Origin: Promethearchaeota archaeon
GTDB taxonomy: Archaea; Asgardarchaeota; Lokiarchaeia; Sigyniarchaeales; SOKP01
Direction of reading: 5' to 3'
Length of the DNA stretch: 64,000 nt
NCBI GenBank assembly: GCA_019058295.1
Contig: JAHPZI010000021.1
Location: 1-64,000 of the forward strand
The translations under genes were made by a program, and so were the position numbers. Under the pieces are notes generated by a model. The model worked only from the letters and a program-made list of their open reading frames with translations. It ran no database searches and had not been told where the DNA came from. Of this stretch, positions 1 through 11,500 are shown in pieces; position 1 is the stretch's first letter; every line of letters begins with the position of its first letter.

Positions 1-76
1 AATACTCATTAGTTATTATACTGACTCCTATTAAAAATATCAAAAGCCCCCATAATAAGATGATTTTTTTATTCAT
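1..76 (-). CDS. Partial secreted or membrane protein (N-terminus only)
   Basis: Reading the minus strand from an ATG at 76-74 gives 25 open codons to the window edge: MNKKIILLWGLLIFLIGVSI followed by ITNEY. Two lysines followed by a run of about 17 hydrophobic residues make a textbook signal peptide or N-terminal anchor. The frame has no stop before the edge. It is divergent from the surface-repeat gene to its right, and the 160 bp between them must hold both promoters. The mature protein lies outside the window, so no function can be given. Only 76 bases are visible, so chance is not excluded. Confidence 0.5.
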   Translation of the reverse strand, partial: MNKKIILLWGLLIFLIGVSIITNEY

Positions 77-237
77 AGCTATGGTTCAATTTTAAAGTAT
101 TAAAATAAATAATCAAATAAATGATAAAGATTTCTTTCCATTATTTTCTATTATTGATTTATCTGTATAAAAACATAACGCTTCTTCTTAATTCCAATTT
201 TTAATAAATAACATTTATTAAAATAACAACCTTTATA
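77..237. promoter_or_regulatory. Divergent intergenic promoter region
   Basis: AT-rich spacer between the leftward signal-peptide gene and the rightward repeat protein. Several A/T runs could serve as TATA boxes (for example around 95-125), but none is distinctive, and neither gene has a clear Shine-Dalgarno site. Confidence 0.3.
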
Positions 238-1776
238 GTGAGTGTAAATAAAAAATTATTCTCTCTGAAATGCCTAATGAAAGATAAAAAAAAATTCCTA
301 ATTATTGTGGTATTTCTGCAATCTTGGATCTTCTTTAGCTTTTTATTAACCACAAATACTCAATCCGAAAATTCAAATCCGATGATAACCACACCATCTT
401 TAAAGTTAAGCTCGAATAAAGTTATTGTAAGGATTCTTGATGAAACGCAAGTGAATTATAACATTACAGATGATCAACTATATCCTGCTATTTGTGCACT
501 TTCCAACGAAACATTTGCCGTAGCGTGGACCAGCATCGGGCAAGATGGTTCTGGTTCTGGTGTATATGCTAGAGTATTTAACGCAACCACGGGAAAGAAT
601 ATAACCGTTGAGTTTCGTGTAAATCAACATACTGACAAATCTCAACTAAATCCATCTATCTGTGCTCTTTCCAATGAAACGTTTGCTATTACATGGCAAA
701 GTTATGATCAAGATTATGCGAATCCAGATTATGGAGTGTATGCTAGAGTATTTGATGCGACCACAGGACAACAACTAACTTCCGAATTTCAAGTAAATGA
801 TTATGTGTCGGATGATCAAGATGAACCTTCTATTTGTGCCCTTTCAAGCGATAGATTAGCTATAGCATGGGAAAGTGATGGACAAGACGGTTCTGGTTCT
901 GGTATATATGCTTGTGTATTCAACGCAACCACTGGAAATAATATTACATCTGAGTTTCGGGTAAATCATTACTGGAATAGTAATGAATTAAGTCCTTCTA
1001 TCTGTGCCCTTTCCAACGATACAATTGCTATAACATGGCAAAGTATAGGACAAGATGGAATCTGTGCAAGAGTATTTAATGCAACTACGGGAAAGAATAT
1101 CACCTCTGAATTTAAAGCTCACGAATTTCCTAGTGGGTTCAAAGTTAATCCTTCTGTTTGTGCTCTTTCTAAGGATATATTTGCTATAGCATGGGAGAGT
1201 TATTGGCAAGAGGGACCTTCACCTTCTTGGGGTGTGTATGCTAGAGTATTTAATGCAACTACGGGAAAGAATATTACATCTGAATTTCAAGTAAATGATT
1301 ATACAGAAGAGGATCAAGATAATCCTGCTATCTGTGCTCTCTCTAGTAATATGTTTGTAGCGACATGGGAAAGTCGGTCGCAAGATGGCAGTAATGATGG
1401 AGTATATGCTAGAGTATTTGATACAACCACAGGACAACAAATTATTTCAGAATTTCAAGTAAATACTCATACTCAATATGCTCAAAGAAACCCTACTATC
1501 TGCGCCCTGACCAACAATACATTTGCGATAGCGTGGGAAAGTAATGAACAAGACGGTAATCAAAATGGTATTTATTGTTCAATATTTAGAATTGAGAATT
1601 ATTATCCATCAAATGTTCTGCCCTTTGGCCCAAGTGATGGAAATGATGATGATGGTGAGGATGGTGAGGATAGCATTCCCTTTGGAAATCTTTATTTCGC
1701 AATATTTCTTATTAGTGTTCTCTCTTTAATCATTATAACAAGAGTTAAAATTCTAAATAATGGAGTAAAAAAATAA
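238..1776 (+). CDS. Membrane-anchored surface protein with seven tandem ~56-residue repeats (probable beta-propeller)
   Basis: Seen: a basic N-terminus and one hydrophobic helix (about residues 20-37), seven tandem repeats (about residues 80-460), an acidic Gly/Asp/Glu linker (about 466-482), and a C-terminal membrane helix (about 485-503) followed by a short basic tail. Each repeat reads roughly NPSICALSNETFAITWQS, then QDGSGSGVYARVF, DATTG and EFQVN. Repeat 4 is shortened by loss of the Gly/Ser loop. Known: closely similar QVN/NPSV/WxSxGQDGSGxGVY repeats are common in large bacterial adhesins and RTX-type surface proteins. Inference: seven repeats suggest a seven-bladed propeller displayed outside the cell. 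Many N-x-T/S sequons suggest N-glycosylation. The frame opens with GTG at 238; an ATG at 277 gives a cleaner signal peptide (MKDKKKFLIIVVFL) and may be the real start. Confidence 0.85.
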   Translation: MSVNKKLFSLKCLMKDKKKFLIIVVFLQSWIFFSFLLTTNTQSENSNPMITTPSLKLSSNKVIVRILDETQVNYNITDDQLYPAICALSNETFAVAWTSIGQDGSGSGVYARVFNATTGKNITVEFRVNQHTDKSQLNPSICALSNETFAITWQSYDQDYANPDYGVYARVFDATTGQQLTSEFQVNDYVSDDQDEPSICALSSDRLAIAWESDGQDGSGSGIYACVFNATTGNNITSEFRVNHYWNSNELSPSICALSNDTIAITWQSIGQDGICARVFNATTGKNITSEFKAHEFPSGFKVNPSVCALSKDIFAIAWESYWQEGPSPSWGVYARVFNATTGKNITSEFQVNDYTEEDQDNPAICALSSNMFVATWESRSQDGSNDGVYARVFDTTTGQQIISEFQVNTHTQYAQRNPTICALTNNTFAIAWESNEQDGNQNGIYCSIFRIENYYPSNVLPFGPSDGNDDDGEDGEDSIPFGNLYFAIFLISVLSLIIITRVKILNNGVKK

Positions 1777-2577
1777 AAAAATATCCTTTGAAAAAAAAGA
1801 AATCTTAATAGATTTTATTCTGTATCTATCTCATTTTTCGATAAATTCAGCACTTTGAAAATTAATTAAAAATTGTGACCATCTTAATACCCTCATTTCC
1901 TAATAAGATTAACACAAAAAGGAATAAATTACATTAATGAGCGAATAAATGGATTCCATGTTGTATTCCGCCTTTTTTATATAAGATTAAATAATATCGG
2001 GAAAAAGTTATTAAATAACTTAGAAAATATCGAAAATTAAAGATAATTTATAATACCCAGTTGCATGTTAGTTTCACTTGTGAAAGTAAATTTTTCTTTA
2101 ACATTTAAATATAATAAAAATAATCCTAAAACACCGTGTAATTTTAAAAAAATTCAAAAAAAATTGTTTTTATAGGGAGAAATTTTAACACTATAAGAGG
2201 GAGTTTTCCTTACCAAAAGTGAAAAATTTACTCTATCAGCGTGATGTTGTGATTTGTCAATGATAGCAAATATGAGAAATAATGTTTTTTTAACAAATAT
2301 TTTTGAGTCAAAAATCCATCCTTGTGAATTTATATTATATATCAAATTATTAATTCTCACTTTAAGTATATCCATGTACAAAAAAAATTTTCAAAACAAG
2401 AATTTCATACAAAATAAAAATTAAAAAAATAGCGCATATCCAATGTAAAGAAACTAAATTATTAAGATTCAAAAAAATGAAAGAAATTTTTAAAAGTAAT
2501 TTTATTGGTGTTTTTATGTTTTCATTAAAAATAAAAACACTATTAATTAAGAAAGAAATAAGAAGAGTATGGTATAG
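1777..2577. other. 800 bp AT-rich intergenic region without a convincing gene
   Basis: Two minus-strand frames of 75 and 81 codons (2154-2381 and 2362-2607) are composed of the residues AT-rich DNA gives by chance, and the second overlaps the start of the giant gene. A short perfect inverted repeat (TTTCAC-TT-GTGAAA, 2072-2085) is operator-like but isolated. The 30 bp before the giant gene hold TATTAATTAA (2541-2550) as a possible TATA element. No RNA gene was recognised. Confidence 0.5.
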
Positions 2578-5500
2578 ATGAGAAAAAGTAGAAAAGATTC
2601 TGATCATCTTCCAAGCTCTTTAAATCTTATTTTAATAGCTAGTACTCTTTTCTTTGTTTCTTTAATGTGTATTATGTTAAATGCTATAGTCTTTTCTTCT
2701 CAATCAATAAATTCTCGTGTCATCGTTTTTAATTATTTATTGCTCTTTATTTGTTTAATCTTTGTAACGATATCTCTTGGCTTTTTTATGAATAAAATTC
2801 CAGAGAGATACAAATCCAAATTTAAAAACAGGATTTTGAAACCGATCTCGAACTTTGTTCTTCAAAACTTGCGATATATACATTTATCTTTATTAGGTTT
2901 ATTGTCTATTGTATTTGGAATAACCTTATTATCGATTGGTTTCAATATTAAGGATATTCAAGTAGGGAGCCCCTCCAATAATTTTTCATTTGAAATCTAC
3001 CCTTCTTTAATCATAATTACTCTCTTATTATTAACCTTTTATTTTGTCTTTTTTTTTAGCAATATAATTTCAAACAAATTAAGGCTTAAACATGCTCTTT
3101 TTTATATTGGCGAGGTATTGTTAATAATTGTTATTATTCTTCATACTTATCTTTTCTTTGCCTTTCCTACGAAGAATAGCGCTGTAATCCTAAATAATTT
3201 AATTACAGGCACCCCTCAAGCTATTTCTAATTTTTTCGTAGGTCTTAACAAAAAAATAAATTATAGAATTTTAGATATGAAAATCTTTATGAATGATTTT
3301 AATCACACATTCAGTTTTTTTGGTTATTTTTTACTTATAATGATAGGTTTATGCTTTATCTCTTACATTATTAACTTAAAAAAAGATGATTCATTAAATT
3401 TTGAAAGAACTAGCCGGCTTGATAAAGCGCGTCTCAATATTTTCCTTACTATTTGTATGATAATTGCTGCGATTTTCACTCCTTTTGTTTTCTTATTTAT
3501 GGAATATAATGAACTATTTGCCCTAAATTTCCTTCTCTTTCAGATATTCTTATATATCGTATTTCTAACTATAATGTCAATACGATATAAATTGAGAGGA
3601 TTCAAATATATTTCTTTGTTTTTTATTCTCGTTCCCATTATAATATTTGTTATTGGTACTACTTTCATATTTACTGAATTCTCTTTTCTTACTTTTTGTG
3701 TTGCTCCTCTTATGTTTCTCCCAGCTTGGTTTTTTATTAGAAGTAAAATCCAACCTCGAGAAAATGTGATAGCAACTTTTCTTAGAAATTTTCATCTCCT
3801 CAAAATTAAAATTTTATTTATTATCATTGTTATTTGCTTATTTTTTGCGGGATTATTCTTTATGATAATTCCTTCACTCGTTGTATTTCCAATAGTTTTA
3901 CTATTTCCATCCATCTATTTCTTTACGATAAAAAGCAAACAAGCCTCAAGGCAATTTAATCAGCATAGAGCTAGGAGGTATAATTTAAATAAAAAAAGAG
4001 TTAAAAAATCAGATGACTTTAGTCCAGAACAAGAAAATTACAATGACAGACATTGTAGACCTGTTATGTTTATGATTGTCTTTTTAATTTGTCTACCTTT
4101 AGTCTTTTCTATTGGTACAATCACCAATGTAAATGAACCTCGGGTGGAGTTTGCGCTCCTTCCAGAAGACGATTCAGAGCTGGATTATAGTGAGCTGGAA
4201 TATAAGACAAATCCTAATGATTGGGGTGAAGTCCGATTTAATTCGAAAATGTTGATACGATGTACATTATCTCCGGAATCTACCCAATCCGCGCGAATGA
4301 ATGTAAAGCTTAAGCCACGTGATATGCCCGAAGTAGACGATATTGAATGGTATACTAAAATCGTTAATGGTCCCGTGGTTAATGGCACTCGATATATAAA
4401 ATTAGATTTTCAAGAGCTGGGTTTAATCCCCGGTAAATACAATTTAGAATTTTCTCAGTTTGTGCAGAATGCATTTACAATATATGGTTCTGCACCAATA
4501 AAACATAAATTAACTTTATCTAAGGACGATGTGAAAATCGTTCCTAATAATGATTTTAAATCTAATCCTGACATTGTTCCTGGAGTGGTTTATACAACAG
4601 AAAATAAAATGGACCACTACTGGGAGGTTACTTATTCTGGAAAAATTGTGAATTCCCTTGATGATCCAATTGAGGTAGATAATCTAGAACTTTATTTGGA
4701 AAACGGCAACAATTGGCAGAGAATTGCAATTATAGAATCAGAACCAGACGGCTCATTTAGTTATTCACACAGAATATATCAGTCATTCGAAATGAATTCA
4801 TTGGCAAAAATAAGTTTTGGTGGTAATGAATTCTATAATTCTTATGAACTGGAAGAATACGCAGGACTTGAATATTCTCTTGAAGATAATTTACGATTCT
4901 TTATGGATTTTGATGGAGACTCGATTATAGATTGGCCTTTCAATCTTTACGATTTACTTAAAGCGTTAAAGACATCACAAGCATCTATTCCTTCTATGGC
5001 GTTCTACGCTCCACTCGATGAAGCAACTGGCTTAACTACATACGATGTTATTTCTAATACTGAAGGTCAGTTAATAGACGATACATTATGGACAGAGGGC
5101 AAGATAAATTCTGCTATCGAATTTAATACTGCTGATACACAAAAATTTGTGAGATCAATAGAACATTTAGATCTTAGCATCGGCTGGTTTTCAAAAAAGA
5201 CGACTGTATCTCTAACAAAAGGACAAGATATTACTAATTGTGTACCTTTTGTTTCAAAAGAGATAACGGGACTAACAAGCGACGATTGGGATGATATTGA
5301 GACGGATATTTTCTTCCAATCAGATGCATCCGGTCCTAAATTGGTTGCAGAAAGGAATGGATGGCAAGGATCAGTTTCTCTTTCCGTTTTTGTTGTAGAG
5401 TTTGATGATCGCTACGTCGATGTGCAACAAGGCGAGATCAAATTTTCTGATTTAAGCTCTACAAATATCACATCCGAAGTTGATTTGGAAAAGACTGCAA

Positions 5501-8500
5501 TGACTTTTTACTATAAACACAAATTTTGCCGATGGATTGATTGGTTTGATTGGTTAAATTGGTGGGGATGCGATGATTGGGATGATTACAGAGTCACCGG
5601 ATCATTTTCAGATAGCCAGACCTTGCAATGGGAAAGAGGAGCCCCTACAGGAGATATTGAAGGTCATTATTACGTTTTTGAGGCGAAAAATGACGAGTTC
5701 TCCGTTCAACCTGTAACTTTCAACATAGATGAATTCTCAACTGAGGGGGAAGCAATATTACAATCTCCCGTTGATTTTTCGAAATCATTTATTTTATCTT
5801 CTTATTTATCAACAACACCCAATGATGATTCACAAGATGGATCGTGTGATGTCTGGCTTGAAGATAGTACTCATATTAAAGCTCAGAGATATGCAACAGA
5901 TAACCTTATAACAGTAAATGCATTTGTCATAGAACTAAATGGTAATGAAGAAGTTCAGCACGGCGTTTTTGATTATGGAGAGAACATCGATGATATAACT
6001 AGTAGTATTACTCCTGTTAATCTTGATAATGCAATGATTCATCCTACCATTAATGGCGGTAATATAAGAGCTGACCAAACTTGCAGTCTTGATGTTATGA
6101 GGGCTTATCAGAAGCTTACTTTTGTAGATGGTGAAACGGTTCGTGGGCGCAATTGGAAACGGGATAATTTTGCGTCAGGACATTGGCAAGTTGTAGAGTG
6201 GGATGTTGTCGATCAACCGGGGCACATAGATTTTGGAGATACTCTAAATGATGTATTCAGCTCCTCTCATAATGAATTCGTTATAATTTCATGGGTTAAA
6301 CCCACAGTTTATTCTTCACGATTAAGCAATCTTGGTACTTCAAATTGTTTTATCTCTAAATCGAGTTCTTCTGGAATTGATAATCTTGAATTAGGAATTA
6401 CGGAGGATGGAAGACTTCGATTGTACTTAGCGACTGATATAGCTGATACTTATGCAGATTATGGTATTGCTAATTCTATTCCTCTAAATGAATGGACATT
6501 CGTTGCTGTGGTTTATGATAACAGTTATGTGGATGTATTAATTGGTGATGAGTGGTATACTGAATCTATTGGTGATCCAGAGCCATGGCAAGGTGCTATA
6601 GGTATTGATTCTGCTGAGGGCTCTCACTTCACGATAGGCGCTACTAAAGATTCAGATATATTTTATACAGGAGCAGTAGACGAGGTTTCAGTTTTTCGAG
6701 AAGCACTTTCACACCAAGAAGTGGAGAATTATAAGAAAGAAGATGTGCTAATAATTGACGCAGTAGTATCTATTGAGGATGGTTCGGGTGGCTGGACTCC
6801 GATATCCACTTCTGGGGCCATTCTTGATGGTTGGATCAATTTCGAATGTAAAAAATCTCCGATATCACTCAAATCAATTGATACAATGGATTTTTACTTA
6901 TCAACCTCTATTCCTGATTTAGCTAATCCTACTTATGAGGAATGGATTCTTCTGACTACCTTTTCTGACGATAGGAATTACTATTCTTGGGTTATTGATA
7001 ACCATGACCTTCCGGATGAGCTTGAATGGTACTTTATTGTGAAAGCGACTGATGAAGATGGAAATATAGTTCTTGACGCATTTGATATTGTCGATCAGAT
7101 TGCTTATTTCACAACGGAACATTTTGAAGATTCAATAGATTTTGTTTATTTAGATAATCTAGGGAGAATAAACCACAATTCTTATATTGCGGTTAGCCCT
7201 TCAGAGAAGTTATATCCATATATTTCATCCTTAGATTTATATATTAATTATGATGGTTCTATTGATTTTCTAAAAACTATTACAGCATCTGAATTAGAAG
7301 CACATTACAATGTAATTAACCTCGATATTTTAGATTCTTGGGCTCAAGATAAAGGGGTGCTTGAAGGAAATTACGAATTAAATTTTATTATTGATGTTTC
7401 TTTTGATTATGGTCCTGAATTTGCACTTTATTCTCATAGTTATTCGTTAGATAATATTATTTTAGATACTAAAGCCCCTGAAGGCATATTATTAACAGGA
7501 ACCCCTTACTCTTTAGTATTGGGCGATAAATATACTGATATTAGTGAGAATATTCTGACGGGTGGTTTATCTTATCCCGAGTCCGATATATATTCTGCTA
7601 TGATAGAGTATCGTTATGATACTGGGGGAGAATGGATATATTACGATACTTTTGACGCTGATAGTTCGCCTCTCAATTTTTCAATTAATATTTTGAATAT
7701 GAGAGATGATAAAATTTATTTTAAAATAATATCGTACGATGATTTAGGAAATTATAAATCTTATGAGAATTCATCGTACAACTTTATAAAAGATTTTAAT
7801 AATCATCCAGATTTTAATGTGTCTGGTATTGATAGTCAGCTTTTGTATGGTCTTGATGAAGACGATATGATTGATATCTCCGTAAAAATCCTTCCCCCTG
7901 ATAACGATATAACTGATGTTATTATTAAGACTGATTATGAAACCTTTACTTTAGGACCGAATGAACCTGAACGAGTCAAGGAAGATGATCATATTTATTT
8001 TCAAAAGGATATTGAATTAGATTCTGTTTTTTATTATGTATCAGGAGGAGAATTTACAAGTATTCCAATTACGATAGAGATATATCAACAAGCAGACTTA
8101 ATATCTTCCAAGGAAATCATAATAACAGTTACCGATAGGTTATTTACTAATCCAGCTATAATATCGGACATCACAATTGACCCTGATGATGAAGATCAAG
8201 AAGACAATATTAAAATGAGTTTTGATGTTACTGCTGAGACTTATTGCAATCCTCATGGTATAGTATATGTGGTTAAAGGAAATAAGCCAAAAGTAATGAT
8301 ATATAATTCTAAGGGACAGCTTGTAGAGACCATCCTATTGGAACCCGATTTTGATGATGAAATATTTGATATTTTTAATACAGAAATCATTGAGATTCAA
8401 AATAACCAATTCGAAATTCCAATAAGCTCATTTTCTCTTGATACAGAACAAGCAATTTGTTCTTTGGAAGAAGTTTATATCGATGGAAGTCTTGTTGATT

Positions 8501-11500
8501 TTGTATATTACATTGATTCAGAGAATGTTTTCATAAAACTACAATCTTCATATATCTGGGATGGAACTTATAGTGATATAAATCCTATTAGTATTGACTA
8601 CTTAGTAACAGAAACAATTAGAACAGAAGATCAATACATCGGTACTTTTGATTTTCAGAGTTTACCTCAAGACATTTATACTATTAAAGGAAAATATTAT
8701 GATATTACGGGAACTACTTCTACATTTGATTCACCTGAATCTTATTTAATAGATTATGTAGGTCCTAGTATATTTAAACAATTTGAACCAGATTATGCTG
8801 TTAATCCGGACGGAGGATCGATTTCATTTATTATAAAAGATATCTCAGGAATAGAAATAGGACCATTGCTATTCCCAGAATCAATAGAGGGCACTTGGAA
8901 TAACGAGGGTAATCTATACACTTTTACATTTAACGACCCATCAATCTCTGAAGGACCAATGCAGTTAACCTTATTTGCTGAAGATTGTAAGGGATATCAG
9001 AGTATTATTGACTTTTCTTTGGTCTTTGATTCAATTAATCCTTGGTTTGAGGAAGTTATAAACGATTTGGATGCATTTAGTGGATCATATACTGTTTACG
9101 CAAGAATTCAAGATGACACCGCAATAAAGTTTTACTTGGAAGTTAGAGATTCTCTTTCTGGTATGTTATATGAAGACATTGAATACACTCTTATCAAAGA
9201 GGGAGAAATTGAAGCAACTGGAGAGTCTGAATGGAGAATCTATCTCGATACTAATCAATTACCCAATGGTAAATATGATATAGTTTTAATTGCAGAAGAT
9301 GCGGCAGGTAATTCTCCCCCAGTTTCAGAAGAAAATGGTAATTTAATAGAAGAGAGATATTTCGATAATTCAGCCCCTGTAATTGAATTTGTTAATGAAA
9401 CTGTATATTATGACATTGATGGAGATTCAATTAAAGATGCTATTTATACTAGACCAATAGATGATGTTGTATATTTCAATAATGAGAAGCACATCTCAAT
9501 TAGTGTTTATGATGAGGTATTTGATGGATTTGATTGGGACGATCTTAAAGAGGATTATGGTTACGATATTGGGGATAAAAGAGGGATTTACTATGTAAAT
9601 ATGTATTATACTAATCCATTGCAATTTTATCCTGTGATGATTGAAGGTACTTTAAATAGAGAAAAATTCACTTATAATATTATTGGATATGGAGATCCTA
9701 TTAATACTGATATTGATAATATCAAAGAGATCAGTAGAATTAGAATTGGACTTGATGAAGAATATATTATCGAGGATTTCGATGTTATCCGTAGCGGCGG
9801 TTCATTAATTATTCAGATTGATGATGAATATAAATATGCTTTAGCTCCTGAATTAACAACTGAGATAGAATTAGAGTTTTATGAATGTGCTACTGACCCA
9901 ATTTCTTTTGAATTTGATGACATAGAGACTGAATGGATCTTAAATCCAGATGGCGATAATTATTTTAATATCTCAAATTATATCCCTACCCTTGTTCCAG
10001 GTACTGAATTTTTATTTTGGTTTTCTCTTTCAGATCCTCTTATTAATGAACTTATTTCTCAAAGATATGTCGGCATTTATGATAATCTTATTAAAGTAGA
10101 ACCAAGAATATATCAAGATAGTCTTAATTTTAAAGATGAAACAATTGGAGCCGTTCCTTCTGATATTTCTCAAGGAAGTTGGTGGAGTGGAGGGAATTCG
10201 TTCATAATAGACTCATATAATGGGCATGCATTTGTCTTAGAAATGGGAGAGCAAGTTTCTACCCCCGATATTTATATAGAAGAATTTGATTTTATCTCTG
10301 GGCAAACTGATGGTTCTATAGAATTTTGGATGGCTGTATCGGATTGTGAGAAATTAGGTAGTATAGAACTATTGAATGAAGTAGACGGGACATCTGCTGG
10401 TGTTCAAATATATGATGATACTTGGAGATATTATGATGGAGACTGGAAAGATATGGAAGGTGTAGTTCCGGAAGATGGTAAATGGTATAGAATAAGCATT
10501 TCTTTTAATACCGTCTCTTATGATGTTATTATAGTTGATGAGGGCGGTTCACTAATCTCAAGTATTTTCGGGGTAGATATGGTTGGCTCTCCTACTACTG
10601 TTAATGGCTTCTACTTAAATGGGGATGTTGGGGAAGATCATACAACTTATATAGATGCGATAGGATTCACTTGGGATTCTGATTATGGATTCGGAGATAA
10701 TGCTATATCTATACATGATAATTTATTTGAATGGAATCTTGGGACTACGGACGGTAAAGGCAATATAATTATTGGTTCAGAGAACTATGATGATTGTACT
10801 TTACAATTAAATATTGAGTCAATTGAATTAGATGATTTAGGAGAAATGGATGTAGATCGAATTCTATTTTATGGTTCTACTGATGAGGTTGGTAGCTATA
10901 GTTATATAGGGAGGGCGTATTATACTAGTGAAAATATTTGGAGCTTTTATTGGGATGCAGAAGAGATCCAAGAGCCAGACTATTGGGTAAAAGCACTAAT
11001 ATTTGACAAAGCAGGTAACTTATTAATAGAACCCCCTAAGGCTCAAGTTAAATTATATCATTTTGAAGACATTAACCTAATTACTGACTTAGTTTTTGGA
11101 AGGATAATTGGGTATGATTCACAAAATCCACCAAATGAAGAAGATATCAACATAATTATAGAGAATTATAATTCAGAACAAGTATATTCAATAATTACAG
11201 AATATTACAATCCAAATATAACCGAATGGATCGAATTAGAAACTCAATCTTCTGTCATCGATTTAGGGGAACCAAATAACGTGGGGTATGAAATCACTTG
11301 GGATATAGATGCCGATATTTCATTTTTAACCTCGATGTATGAGTTAGATTATGATTATTTACCTCTTAGCATTACAACTTTAGATAGAGAGATAGATTTA
11401 TGGGGCTCATGGGGGAAGTTTAGGCAAGATGAATCTTACCAACCAATTATTATCCAAGAGGATGGAAATGGAAATCTAGTCATAAATATCTATCAACTAA

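Noticed and set aside
2154..2607. Two minus-strand frames of 75 and 81 codons before the giant gene.
   Set aside because: Composition is what AT-rich DNA gives by chance, they overlap each other, the second overlaps the giant gene start, and there is no ribosome site or motif.
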